DNA of 42,685 nt from an uncultured Pelagibacteraceae bacterium (lineage in GTDB: Bacteria; Pseudomonadota; Alphaproteobacteria; Pelagibacterales; Pelagibacteraceae): assembly GCA_902606065.1 (NCBI GenBank), contig CACLEX010000004.1:1-42685 (forward strand), given 5' to 3'. Shown piece by piece: positions 15,315-23,600 of the stretch. Numbering within the stretch: position 1 is the first letter of the stretch; every line of letters begins with the position of its first letter. The notes below the pieces were generated by a model. The model searched no databases. It worked only from the letters and a program-made list of their open reading frames with translations, and was not told the DNA's origin. Made by a program: the position numbers and the translations under genes.

Positions 15315-16315
15315 TAAGAATTCTTATGAAGATATTCGACAATATCACACATTCTATTTGAGAAACCCCATTCATTATCATACCAGGCTGAAATTTTACC
15401 CATATTTTTACTCACCACTTTTGTTAAGCCTTCGTCTACTATTGAAGAAGCAGGATTATGATTAAAGTCGATTGAAACAAGTTTTTCTTTTGTGGTTTGA
15501 AGAATTTTATTTTTTTTGCTAAAATTTTGAAATGCTAAATTAATTTTATCAATTGTAATGTCTTTTTTTGTGCAAAAGACTAGTTCAATCAATGAAACAT
15601 TAGGCGTAGGGACTCTCATAGCAACACCTTCTAATTTACCTTTAAGGGAAGGTATAATCTCACCAATTGCTTTTGATGCACCTGTTGAGGTTGGCACAAT
15701 AGACTGGCTTGCCGATCTAGCTCTTCTTGGGTCTTTATGAGAATTATCTAATATTCTTTGGTCACTTGTGAAGGAGTGAATTGTAGTCATAAACCCTTTT
15801 TCAATTTCGAAATTTTCGTTTAAAACATGGGCCACAGGGGCGAGACAATTTGTTGTGCAAGAAGCAGCAGATATAATTTTATCCTCTTTTTTTAACTCAT
15901 TCTCATTTACTCCATAAACAATAGTTTTGTCAGCATCTTTACACGGAGCAGAGACAATAACTCTTTTTGCACCATTATTAATATGTGCTAGTAATTTTTC
16001 TTTAGAGTTAAATTTACCTGTACACTCTAAAACATAATCCACTCCATATTTATTCCAATTAATATCATTTAAATTTGTTTCTTGGCCAAATAAAATTTTA
16101 TTTTTGTTGATAATAATATGATTTTCATCAAAATCTATTTCTGCATTAAATTTTCCGTGAATAGAGTCATATTTTAATAGAGATGAACACGTTTCAGAAT
16201 TAGTTCTATTATTGATGTATTTAATTTCTATATTTTTATTTTTACTCTCGATAATTGATCGAATAATCATTCTTCCAATTCGACCCATTCCATTTATTCC
16301 AATTTTGATTGTCAT
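15314..16315 (-). CDS. gap: Glyceraldehyde-3-phosphate dehydrogenase, possibly NADP-dependent (GapB-like)
   Basis: 333-residue GAPDH with '[11 protein letters not shown]' (Rossmann loop), the catalytic Cys153 in '[13 protein letters not shown]', '[14 protein letters not shown]', the '[22 protein letters not shown]' substrate segment and '[14 protein letters not shown]' at the end. After the second strand, the Asp that selects NAD in classical enzymes (INDL) is replaced: the text reads '[21 protein letters not shown]', closely resembling the NADP-linked gluconeogenic GapB of Bacillus (INASYSAET...). NADP use and a biosynthetic direction are therefore inferred. It overlaps tkt by four bases (ATGA) and pgk by one. 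Confidence 0.95.
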   Translation of the reverse strand: MTIKIGINGMGRIGRMIIRSIIESKNKNIEIKYINNRTNSETCSSLLKYDSIHGKFNAEIDFDENHIIINKNKILFGQETNLNDINWNKYGVDYVLECTGKFNSKEKLLAHINNGAKRVIVSAPCKDADKTIVYGVNENELKKEDKIISAASCTTNCLAPVAHVLNENFEIEKGFMTTIHSFTSDQRILDNSHKDPRRARSASQSIVPTSTGASKAIGEIIPSLKGKLEGVAMRVPTPNVSLIELVFCTKKDITIDKINLAFQNFSKKNKILQTTKEKLVSIDFNHNPASSIVDEGLTKVVSKNMGKISAWYDNEWGFSNRMCDIVEYLHKNS

Positions 16316-18243
16316 AATCTTTTTTTAATTTTTTTAACTATTATCTCTGAGCTTAATCCAAAGTGATTATATATATCTTTATAAGGCGCACTTTTTCCAA
16401 AATCATCAATTCCAAAATTTAGTCCTTTGCTGCCAGTATATTTTTTCCAATAACCAGTTTCAGAGGCCTCTATAGAAATTACAAGCTTAGTTTCATTTAA
16501 AATTTTATTTTTGTAGGCTTCACTTTGTTGATCAAATAATTCCTGACAAGGCATTGATATTACTTTTGAGTAAATGCCATCTGTGGCTAATTTATGACTA
16601 ACGTCTATTGCAAGACTAGTTTCAGATCCTGTTGCTATAATAGTTGCACTTATTTTATTACTAGTTCTTAAAACTTCATAAGCGCCAACCATAGACAAAT
16701 TTTTTGATGATTTTTTTGTACGAACTGGATTTAAGCTTTGTCTTGTTAGGGCTATTACACTTGGAGAACTTTTGCTATTTAATGCCAATTGCCAACACTC
16801 AAAAGTTTCTATTAAGTCAGAAGGTCTAAAAACATTTAAATTCGGTATTGATCGTAAACTTGTCAATTGTTCTATTGGTTGATGGGTTGGTCCATCCTCT
16901 CCAAGACCAATTGAATCATGTGTAAAAACATAAATAACTTTTTGTTTCATCATAGCCGATAGTCTTATTGATGGTTTACAGTAATCGCTAAATATTAAAA
17001 AAGTTCCACCATAAGGAACAAGCTCACTATGAAGTGAGATACCATTCATAATACCACACATCGCATGTTCTCTTACTCCAAAATGGATATAATTCCCGGA
17101 AAAATCATTTGATTGAATAATTTTATGATTTTTGGTTTTTGTATTATTGGATCCTGCTAAATCTGCTGATCCACCAATTAAATTTGGAAGTTTGGTTGCA
17201 ATTTCTAAAAATTTTTCTGAACATTTTCTAGTTGCTATTGGTTGTAATTTTTTTAAGTAGTCCGATTTTGCTTTATCTATTTCTGCATTGATAGTATTTT
17301 TATTAAATCTGAGTGAAAATTTTTTTTTTTTCTTATTAGCTTTATTTGATGCTTTTTTACCTATTGATCTCCAATGCTCCATTAAGTTTTTTGGAATTTC
17401 AAAAGTATTGTGTGGCCAGTTTAATTTTTTTCTGACTAATTTTATTTCATCTTCACCTAATGGACTGCCATGAGATGAGGCTTTACCACCTTTATTTGGG
17501 GATCCGTAACCAATCGTTGTTTTACAAGAGATTGCTGTAGGTTTTTTTGATTTTTGTGCTTTTTGAAGAGCCTTTGTTATTTCTTTAAAATTATGTCCAT
17601 TAATTTTTAAATAATTCCAGCCATAGCTTTTTAACCTTTTTTCATGATCATCAGATACTGCTAAGCTTGTTGGACCATCTATTGAGATTGAATTGTTATC
17701 AAAAAGTAATATCAGGTTTTTAAGTTTTAGGTGTCCAGCAAGACTTAAAGCTTCATGACTTATTCCCTCCATCAAACAACCATCACCTGCTAAAACGTAA
17801 GTTTTATGATTGATAATTTTTTTTCCCAATCTTTTTTTTAAAATTTCTTCTGAGATTGCAAAACCAACTGCATTTGAAATTCCCTGTCCTAAAGGACCTG
17901 TTGTAGTTTCAATGCCAGTGCTTGGATGATATTCGGGGTGACCTGCACATATTGAATTTAGTTGTCTAAATTTTTTAATTTCTCTTAAAGAAATACTTTT
18001 ATAACCCGTCAGATAGAGGAGCGAGTAAAGTAACATAGAACCATGTCCTGCTGAAAGAACAAATCTATCTCTATTAATCCAATCTGGATTTTTAGGATTA
18101 AAGTTTAAGAAATCTTTAAAAAGAACAGTTGCAACATCAGCCATTCCCATAGGCATACCTGGATGCCCAGAATTAGCTTTTTGAACAGCATCTATAGACA
18201 AAAATCTTATACAATTCGCTAATTCTTTATAAAGTTTACTCAA
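16312..18243 (-). CDS. tkt: Transketolase
   Basis: ThDP-dependent transfer of two-carbon ketol units in the non-oxidative pentose phosphate pathway. The 643 residues show '[25 protein letters not shown]' at the start, '[23 protein letters not shown]', the ThDP fold '[40 protein letters not shown]', '[14 protein letters not shown]', '[16 protein letters not shown]' and 'RPSDLIET'. The start is TTG, supported by an AGGA seven bases upstream and by matching the family N-terminus exactly; no ATG fits. It heads the long minus-strand operon and is divergent from the coiled-coil/zapA genes across a 55-base gap. Confidence 0.97.
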   Translation of the reverse strand: MSKLYKELANCIRFLSIDAVQKANSGHPGMPMGMADVATVLFKDFLNFNPKNPDWINRDRFVLSAGHGSMLLYSLLYLTGYKSISLREIKKFRQLNSICAGHPEYHPSTGIETTTGPLGQGISNAVGFAISEEILKKRLGKKIINHKTYVLAGDGCLMEGISHEALSLAGHLKLKNLILLFDNNSISIDGPTSLAVSDDHEKRLKSYGWNYLKINGHNFKEITKALQKAQKSKKPTAISCKTTIGYGSPNKGGKASSHGSPLGEDEIKLVRKKLNWPHNTFEIPKNLMEHWRSIGKKASNKANKKKKKFSLRFNKNTINAEIDKAKSDYLKKLQPIATRKCSEKFLEIATKLPNLIGGSADLAGSNNTKTKNHKIIQSNDFSGNYIHFGVREHAMCGIMNGISLHSELVPYGGTFLIFSDYCKPSIRLSAMMKQKVIYVFTHDSIGLGEDGPTHQPIEQLTSLRSIPNLNVFRPSDLIETFECWQLALNSKSSPSVIALTRQSLNPVRTKKSSKNLSMVGAYEVLRTSNKISATIIATGSETSLAIDVSHKLATDGIYSKVISMPCQELFDQQSEAYKNKILNETKLVISIEASETGYWKKYTGSKGLNFGIDDFGKSAPYKDIYNHFGLSSEIIVKKIKKRL

Positions 18244-18250
18244 GTAATTA

Positions 18251-18254
18251 TCCT
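18251..18254 (-). promoter_or_regulatory. Ribosome binding site deciding the TTG start of tkt
   Basis: AGGA on the minus strand lies 7 bases before the TTG start codon of transketolase. Most genes here lack a clear Shine-Dalgarno, so this one supports the non-ATG start. Confidence 0.55.
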
Positions 18255-18298
18255 GCCTAGACTAAGAAGATTCTATTTAATAATATAATTATATATAT

Positions 18299-18622
18299 AT
18301 GAATTCTGTGATCGAAAAAGAAAAAAAACTAAATTTAGCTTTGGCAAAATTAAAAAATTTAAACTTTAAAAACCCTGACGTTAAAAAAAATATAGAGAAT
18401 TTAAGTAGTCAAAAAAATCAATTAGAAATTGAAAAGCAAGAAATAGAAGAAAAATATAAAAGTTTAATTAATGATTATAATAATTTAAGTAAAAAATTGG
18501 ACGAATTACAAAATCAAGAAAAGGCCGAACAAAAAAGACAGATTGAGTTTTCTGAAAAAATTGATGAATTAAATCAAGAAACAGATATTTTGTTAGATGA
18601 GATAGATAAATGGCAAACGTAA
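18299..18622 (+). CDS. Small coiled-coil protein upstream of zapA (DUF4164-like)
   Basis: A 107-residue, highly charged, almost entirely helical protein with heptad-like Leu/Ile spacing (e.g. 'LNLALAKLKNLN', 'NQLEIEKQEIEEKYKSL', 'LSKKLDELQNQEKAE'), hence a predicted coiled coil. No enzymatic motif. Alphaproteobacteria commonly carry a DUF4164 coiled-coil protein at this exact position between divergent tkt and zapA, so I assign it by context. It overlaps zapA by 13 bases and may work with it at the division site (inference). Start: ATG at the edge of an AT repeat; a GTG nine bases later is possible. Confidence 0.7.
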   Translation: MNSVIEKEKKLNLALAKLKNLNFKNPDVKKNIENLSSQKNQLEIEKQEIEEKYKSLINDYNNLSKKLDELQNQEKAEQKRQIEFSEKIDELNQETDILLDEIDKWQT

Positions 18623-19056
18623 GTATTAAGTTTAACGGAAAAGAATTTTTGTTGTCTTGTGAGGATGGTCAAGAAGAGCATCTTGAAGAATTATTAATTC
18701 AAATCAATCAGAAATTTAATAATCTGAAAAATGATCTTGGGAACCTTGGAGAGAATAAACTTCTACTAATAACAGCTGTTAAAGTAATGGATGAATATTA
18801 TGAAACTAAAAAAAAAGTAGATCAAAAAAAGAATGAGTTGAGAGATCTTTCAAATAAATTTAAAGAACTCAAAACTTTAATTTATGAGTACAGAGATAAG
18901 AAAGAGCTGGAAATAAACTCACTTAATAAAGATCACCTTAAATTAAAAAATGAAATTGAAATAAATCAAAAGAGTTATGAGAAGTTAATTGACGAAGCTG
19001 CTGATGAAATTTCAAATTTTGTTGAAAAAGCAAATTTAGAAAATATTTCTAATTAA
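18610..19056 (+). CDS. zapA: Cell division protein ZapA
   Basis: ZapA cross-links FtsZ filaments at the division ring. The N-terminal globular domain shows 'VSIKFNGKEFLLSCEDGQEEHLEELLIQINQKF', where the 'CEDGQEEHL' segment is a strong alphaproteobacterial ZapA marker. 'NKLLLITAVKVMDEYYE' follows, and then a long charged coiled coil (about 75-148). It is longer than the ~110-residue E. coli protein owing to the extended C-terminal coil. It starts within the upstream coiled-coil gene and ends 7 bases before the 5-FCL gene, leaving no room for the 6S RNA that often sits there. Confidence 0.9.
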   Translation: MANVSIKFNGKEFLLSCEDGQEEHLEELLIQINQKFNNLKNDLGNLGENKLLLITAVKVMDEYYETKKKVDQKKNELRDLSNKFKELKTLIYEYRDKKELEINSLNKDHLKLKNEIEINQKSYEKLIDEAADEISNFVEKANLENISN

Positions 19057-19063
19057 AACCTCA

Positions 19064-19594
19064 GTGAATAAATCCGAGATCAGAAAAAAAATATTAAAAG
19101 CAAGAAAACTATATAACAATAAAAATTTAGTCGTAAAATTTAGTAATATTGTAAAAATTTTAAAAAAAGAAAAAGTAAAAAGAAAAATAATTGGTGGTTA
19201 TTATCCATATAATCATGAAGTTGACTCAATTCAAATTCTAAATAAACTTGAAAAACTTGGTTATCAAATATCATTGCCAAAAATTAAAAAAAATAATCAA
19301 ATGGACTTTTTGTGCTGGTCAACAAAAGAGCCTTTATCAATAAATAAATATGGAATACCTGAACCTACATCAAACCAAATTGTCTATCCAAATATTCTTT
19401 TAGTACCACTTGTAGCTTTTGATAATCATTTAAATAGGATAGGTTATGGAGGTGGCTATTATGATAGGTACATAAATAAGGTAAAAAAATACAGAAAAGT
19501 TAAATTAATTGGGTTAGCTTATTCTTTTCAAAAAGTAAAAAAAATACCAGCAAAAAAATATGATATGAAACTGGATTTTATTGTAACAGATTAA
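19064..19594 (+). CDS. 5-formyltetrahydrofolate cyclo-ligase
   Basis: ATP-dependent conversion of 5-formyl-THF to 5,10-methenyl-THF, salvaging a folate side product. The 176 residues carry the N-terminal 'SEIRKKILKARK' basic helix, 'IIGGYYPYNHEVDS' and 'LLVPLVAFDNHLNRIGYGGGYYDRYI', whose G-x-G-G-G-Y-Y-D-R loop is the ATP/phosphate signature. The start is GTG at 19064; no nearby ATG gives a better N-terminus. Position directly after zapA is conserved across proteobacteria (ygfA). One-carbon metabolism is prominent in SAR11, which gives this salvage step relevance (inference). Confidence 0.93.
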   Translation: MNKSEIRKKILKARKLYNNKNLVVKFSNIVKILKKEKVKRKIIGGYYPYNHEVDSIQILNKLEKLGYQISLPKIKKNNQMDFLCWSTKEPLSINKYGIPEPTSNQIVYPNILLVPLVAFDNHLNRIGYGGGYYDRYINKVKKYRKVKLIGLAYSFQKVKKIPAKKYDMKLDFIVTD

Positions 19595-19602
19595 AATTTG
19601 AT

Positions 19603-20406
19603 ATGAGAATTTTATTTTTAGGTGATGTAGTGGGGAATACAGGTTGTTCGAAATTATTAAATAATCTTTTAAGCCAAAAAGAATTGAATAAAATCGATTT
19701 TGTAATTGTTAATGGAGAAAATGCTGCTGAGGCAGGCGTTGGATTAACAAAAGAAATCTGTGAAGACTTTTTTAAATGTGGTGTTGATGTCATCACCACT
19801 GGTAATCATGTTTGGGATCAAAAAGATATTATGAAGTTTATCGATAATGAAAATAGGTTACTTCGCCCAAAAAATTTATTTGAGCCAGCACCAGGTAAAG
19901 GATTTGAAATTTTTCAAAATAAAAAAAATATAAAAATTGGCGTTTTAAATTTAATGGGAAATGTTTTTATGAAAAAATGTGACGATGTATTTGAGATTTC
20001 AGAAAAATTTTTAATAGAGCACAAACTAAAAGAGGATTATGATTTTCTAGTTGTTGACTTTCATGGAGAAACTACTAGTGAAAAAAATGCGATAGGGCAT
20101 TTTTTCGATGGTAAAGCTACTTTAGTGGTTGGAACGCATACACACATTCCAACAAATGATGCAAGAATTTTGAAAAATGGGACAGCTTATCAAACAGATG
20201 TAGGCATGTGTGGTGATTATGACTCAGTTATTGGAATGAATAAAGATAACTCTTTGAACAGATTTATGAAAAAAGAGTCAACCAAACATTTTCCGGCAAC
20301 TGGTGATGCTACTTTAAGTGGAGTAATTGTTGATTGTGATATAAAAACTGGTTTAGCAAATAAAATTGAAAGCTATGTTTTTGGAGGTCAGCTAAAGAAT
20401 ACTTAA
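19603..20406 (+). CDS. YmdB-family metallophosphoesterase (TIGR00282)
   Basis: Calcineurin-like phosphoesterase of 267 residues. Metal and active-site motifs in order are 'RILFLGDVVGNTG' (1-14), 'IVNGENAAEAGVGLT' (~36-50), 'DVITTGNHVWDQKD' (~60-74), 'DFHGETTSEKNAIGHFFDGKATLVVGTHTHIPTNDARIL' (~150-190) and 'TDVGMCGDYDSVIGM' (~205-219). This is the YmdB set; the Bacillus member cleaves 2',3'-cAMP and affects RNA turnover and biofilm. It lies 8 bases after the 5-FCL gene and 7 before yebC, an arrangement seen in other alphaproteobacteria. The substrate here is unknown. Confidence 0.9.
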   Translation: MRILFLGDVVGNTGCSKLLNNLLSQKELNKIDFVIVNGENAAEAGVGLTKEICEDFFKCGVDVITTGNHVWDQKDIMKFIDNENRLLRPKNLFEPAPGKGFEIFQNKKNIKIGVLNLMGNVFMKKCDDVFEISEKFLIEHKLKEDYDFLVVDFHGETTSEKNAIGHFFDGKATLVVGTHTHIPTNDARILKNGTAYQTDVGMCGDYDSVIGMNKDNSLNRFMKKESTKHFPATGDATLSGVIVDCDIKTGLANKIESYVFGGQLKNT

Positions 20407-20413
20407 TTAGTTT

Positions 20414-21136
20414 ATGGCAGGACATTCTCATTGGGCAGGAATAAAACATAAAAAAGGTAAAGCCGATAAGCAAAGATCTAAAATTTTTTCAAAGTTGTCG
20501 AAAGAAATAACCGTTGCAGCAAAACTTGGGGACAAAGATCCAGCAATGAATCCAAGATTAAGATCCGCGATTCAAGCTGCAAGATCAGCAAATATGCCCA
20601 AAGAAAATATAGAAAGAGCGATTGATAAATCTTCAGTTAATACCGTGTCAAATTTTGAAAATTTAAGGTATGAGGGCTTTGGACCAGAAAAAGTAGCAGT
20701 GATAATAGAAGCATTAACAGATAATAAAAATAGAACAGCGTCCAGTATTAGAACAATTTTTCAAAAAGCAGGTGGCAGTCTAGGAACCCAGGGTTCTGCT
20801 TCTCATAATTTTAATCAATTAGGAATAATAAAGATTGATAAAAAAGAGGTTTCTGATGATCAAATTTTTGAGCTAGCTACCAATGCTGGAGCTGATGAAT
20901 GTAAATCGGAAAATGATTTTCACGAAATACAATGTCCTGTCAGTGAAATTTATAATGTTAAAAAAGAATTAGAAAAAGAAATTGCTAATTTCATCTCAAC
21001 AGAAATTGAATGGGTGCCACTCAATAGTGTAAAAATTTCTAAAGAAAAAAATGAAGATTTAATAAATTTCTTTGAATTACTTGAAGACAATGATGATGTA
21101 CAAAATGTTTATTCTAACGCTGAATTTGTAAATTAA
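20414..21136 (+). CDS. yebC: YebC/PmpR-family protein
   Basis: 240-residue YebC/TACO1 family member starting 'MAGHSHWAGIKHKKGKADKQRSKIFSKLSKEI', an unmistakable N-terminus, followed by 'NMPKENIERAIDKSS', 'YEGFGPEKVAVIIEALTDNKNRTASSIRTIFQKAGGSLG' and the acidic C-terminal domain. Historically annotated as a transcriptional regulator; recent work on the family links it to translation of proline-rich sequences on the ribosome. In many alphaproteobacteria it heads yebC-ruvC-ruvA-ruvB; here it is followed by an atypical RuvC-like gene only. Confidence 0.96.
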   Translation: MAGHSHWAGIKHKKGKADKQRSKIFSKLSKEITVAAKLGDKDPAMNPRLRSAIQAARSANMPKENIERAIDKSSVNTVSNFENLRYEGFGPEKVAVIIEALTDNKNRTASSIRTIFQKAGGSLGTQGSASHNFNQLGIIKIDKKEVSDDQIFELATNAGADECKSENDFHEIQCPVSEIYNVKKELEKEIANFISTEIEWVPLNSVKISKEKNEDLINFFELLEDNDDVQNVYSNAEFVN

Positions 21137-21139
21137 ATT

Positions 21140-21634
21140 ATGTTAATAATAGGTATAGATCCTGGAATTTCTGGTTCAATTTGTTTTTTAGATAATGGAA
21201 AAATCCTAGACGTTATTGAAATGCCCATAATGACAGACGGAAAAAAAAATAAAAAACAAGTAAATGGTTCGCAAGTTTATAATGAAATTACCAAAAGAAT
21301 TAAACAATTTGAAAAAAATGAAATTAGAGTTGTGATTGAACACGTTTCTGCAATGCCTGGTCAAGGCGTTACCAGTATGTTTAATTTTGGACAATCGTTT
21401 GGAATTTTAAAGGGTATTTGCACTGCGATGCAATTACCGATGTACTTTGTAAGGCCCGCAAAATGGAAAAAATATTTTAATCTTTTAAATTCTGAAAAAG
21501 ATGCCAGCAGGACAAGAGCAATAGAAATATTTCCTTATTTTTCATCTCAATTATCAAGAAAGAAAGACTCAAATAAAGCCGATGCGATTTTGATAGCAAG
21601 TTTTTATAATGAAACTTACAAAATTGAAGAATAG
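21140..21634 (+). CDS. Atypical RuvC-like Holliday junction resolvase family protein
   Basis: 164-residue RNase H-fold protein. 'IGIDPGISGSICFL' (Asp7) is the RuvC strand-1 motif, 'VVIEHVSAMPGQGVTSMFNFGQSFGILKGI' (Glu67 and the following GQ...G helix) matches RuvC's second acid region, and 'SNKADAILIAS' (Asp148) the fourth acid. The third position (E. coli Asp138, three residues before the last Asp) is Asn145. Overall similarity looks closer to phage-type RuvC-like nucleases than to bacterial RuvC. It occupies the ruvC slot after yebC (3-base gap), but ruvA and ruvB do not follow; tolQ comes next after 51 bases. Activity is plausible, not proven. Confidence 0.75.
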   Translation: MLIIGIDPGISGSICFLDNGKILDVIEMPIMTDGKKNKKQVNGSQVYNEITKRIKQFEKNEIRVVIEHVSAMPGQGVTSMFNFGQSFGILKGICTAMQLPMYFVRPAKWKKYFNLLNSEKDASRTRAIEIFPYFSSQLSRKKDSNKADAILIASFYNETYKIEE

Positions 21635-21685
21635 CTCTAAATATTTAAGACAAAATCATGACACATTTAAGTGTGAGAAGACGTT

Positions 21686-22360
21686 ATGGAAGCTGATATC
21701 ACGTCTCAAGCAGTTGGGTTAGCCTCAAGCGCTGATTTTTCTTTAATAAATTTATTTATTAGAGCTGACATAGTAGTTAAGTCAGTGATCATCATGTTAA
21801 TAGCTTGTTCTATATATTCATGGGCAGTAATAATTGAAAAATATAGATTGTTCAAAAAAATAAATCAATCTACTGAAGAATTTGAAACAAAATTTTGGAA
21901 TTCTAAATCTGCAGAAACTTTTTATAATAATTTACCAACAAACGTTCAAGATCCAATGGCTTTGATATTTAAAGATGCGATGCAAAATTTATTAAAGAGA
22001 AGATCCAGGACAGATCTAAACAATAGAATGACCACAATGTTAGAAACGGGTATTGAAAAACAAATATCAAAAATCACCAAAGGTTTTACTTTTTTAGCAA
22101 CAGTAGGATCAACAGCTCCATTCATAGGTCTATTTGGAACAGTTTGGGGAATTATGAACTCTTTTCAATCTATCGCAATTTCAAGGAATACGAGTTTGGC
22201 AATTGTTGCACCCGGGATAGCCGAAGCTTTATTTGCAACTGCATTAGGTTTACTAGCAGCAATACCCGCAGTTGTTGCATATAATAAATTTAATAATGAC
22301 TCAATTAAGTATTCCCAAAAATTAGAAAATTTCTCAAAAAGATTTTTAACGATTATCTAA
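21686..22360 (+). CDS. tolQ: Tol-Pal system proton channel protein TolQ
   Basis: Inner membrane proton-channel subunit of the Tol-Pal machine that constricts the outer membrane at division. 224 residues with one N-terminal helix (~32-50, 'SVIIMLIACSIYSWAVIIEKYRLF') and two C-terminal helices. The signature 'FTFLATVGSTAPFIGLFGTVWGIMNSFQSIA' is followed by 'IVAPGIAEALFATALGLLAAIPAVVAYNKF', matching TolQ/ExbB. Linked to tolR by one base. The usual alphaproteobacterial upstream neighbour ybgC (thioesterase) is absent. Confidence 0.96.
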   Translation: MEADITSQAVGLASSADFSLINLFIRADIVVKSVIIMLIACSIYSWAVIIEKYRLFKKINQSTEEFETKFWNSKSAETFYNNLPTNVQDPMALIFKDAMQNLLKRRSRTDLNNRMTTMLETGIEKQISKITKGFTFLATVGSTAPFIGLFGTVWGIMNSFQSIAISRNTSLAIVAPGIAEALFATALGLLAAIPAVVAYNKFNNDSIKYSQKLENFSKRFLTII

Positions 22361-22361
22361 A

Positions 22362-22778
22362 ATGGCTTTTAAATTTAATCGCTCATCAAAAGAACCAATG
22401 AGCGAAATAAATGTAACACCATTTGTGGATGTAATGTTAGTGCTTTTAATCATTTTTATGGTTACAGCACCTTTGTTAACTGTAGGTGTTCAGGTTGATT
22501 TACCCGAAAGTTCTGCTGACTCTCTACCTGAAGAAGCTGAACCACTGACTTTAACAATAAACTCTAAAGGTGAAATTTATATTCAAGAGTCAAAAGTCGA
22601 ATATGAAAAAATAATAGCAAAAGTCTTAGCGGTTTCAAAAAATAGAACTGATACAAGAATTTATGTGAGGGGCGATAAAACAATTAATTATGGACGAGTG
22701 TTGGAAATTATGGGTTTACTATCTGGATCTGGTTTCACTAAAGTAGCACTTATATCTGAGCCCTATAAAGAGAGGTAA
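22362..22778 (+). CDS. tolR: Tol-Pal system protein TolR
   Basis: 138-residue ExbD/TolR family protein. A short cytoplasmic N-terminus 'SKEPMSEINVTPFVDVMLVLLIIFMVTAPLL' includes the single membrane helix with the proton-pathway Asp (FVDVML). The periplasmic domain follows, containing 'VDLPESSADSLPEEAEPLTLTINSKGEIYI' and the terminal 'YGRVLEIMGLLSGSGFTKVALISE'. It forms the stator with TolQ and energises TolA. Three bases separate its stop from the GTG start of tolA. Confidence 0.96.
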   Translation: MAFKFNRSSKEPMSEINVTPFVDVMLVLLIIFMVTAPLLTVGVQVDLPESSADSLPEEAEPLTLTINSKGEIYIQESKVEYEKIIAKVLAVSKNRTDTRIYVRGDKTINYGRVLEIMGLLSGSGFTKVALISEPYKER

Positions 22779-22781
22779 GAA

Positions 22782-23591
22782 GTGAATAGAAGTATAATTA
22801 TATCTTCTGTATCACATCTAGTTTTAATAATGATTACAGCTTTCAGTTTACCTTTTTTAACTAAAAAACCAATTGATCTTCCTCCGATAGTATCAGTAGA
22901 ATTAATACAGATCACTGATAAAACTAATATTCCTTACGCACCTAAGGCAAAAAAAATTATTGAAAAAATTAAAGAGAAAGAAAAAAAGTTGGTATCAGAA
23001 CAAGCTCCCCCAAAAAAAGTAAAAAAAATTAAACCAGATGCAGTTCCATTGCCAGATGATCAGCCTAAAAAGGTTGAGAAAATAAAAGAAGATAAACAGA
23101 ATCCAGAAAAAATTGACAATGAGGTTAAGCAAGTTTCTGAATTTGAAAAAAAAGAGTTATTCGATCCAAATAACATTGCGGCCTTAATTGATAAATCTAA
23201 AGTTGAAAGTGCTGAAACCGTAAAAAAAAATGATAAAATTACACAAGATCAAAAAAAAAATGTTGAGAACGCAGGTTTATCTTTAAGCGAAGAGGATGCT
23301 TTAAAAGCCCAAATATTTGGTTGTTGGAGTATTCCTTTAGGTCTTCCTTACAATGAAAATTTATTAGTAAGAATTAAACTTCAACTGAATCCAGATGGAA
23401 CAATTCAAGAGTCAGAGATTTTGGATCATGCAAGAATGAATAAACCTGGTCAGGGTTTTTACAAGGTTTTGGCGGAAAGTGCTTTAAGAGCAATAAAATT
23501 ATGCCAACCATTAAGAGTTCCAACAACTGGTTATGAAAGATGGAAAGAATTACAATTAAATTTTGATGCAAGAGAAATGTTAGAGGGATAG
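22782..23591 (+). CDS. tolA: TolA-like protein (TonB/TolA C-terminal domain)
   Basis: 269 residues: an N-terminal signal-anchor helix (~4-25), then a long Lys/Pro/Glu-rich periplasmic region (~50-150, repeated 'PKK', 'KKVEKIKE'), then a TolA-type C-terminal domain. The latter shows 'EEDALKAQIFGCWSIPLGLPYNENLLVRIKLQLNPDGTIQES' and 'YKVLAESALRAIKLCQPLRVP', matching alphaproteobacterial TolA. The GTG start is preceded by 'AGAGG' and fits the helix position. TolA spans the periplasm from TolQR to Pal/TolB. The spacer is shorter than the Ala-rich helix of enteric TolA. Confidence 0.88.
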   Translation: MNRSIIISSVSHLVLIMITAFSLPFLTKKPIDLPPIVSVELIQITDKTNIPYAPKAKKIIEKIKEKEKKLVSEQAPPKKVKKIKPDAVPLPDDQPKKVEKIKEDKQNPEKIDNEVKQVSEFEKKELFDPNNIAALIDKSKVESAETVKKNDKITQDQKKNVENAGLSLSEEDALKAQIFGCWSIPLGLPYNENLLVRIKLQLNPDGTIQESEILDHARMNKPGQGFYKVLAESALRAIKLCQPLRVPTTGYERWKELQLNFDAREMLEG

Positions 23592-23600
23592 AATATTTTA

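Noticed and set aside
18278-18301. AT dinucleotide run (TATATATATATG) as a microsatellite or origin-like element
   Set aside because: Short AT runs are expected at this base composition; no DnaA boxes or iterons seen nearby.
19057-19063. 6S RNA at the zapA/5-FCL junction
   Set aside because: Only seven bases are available.
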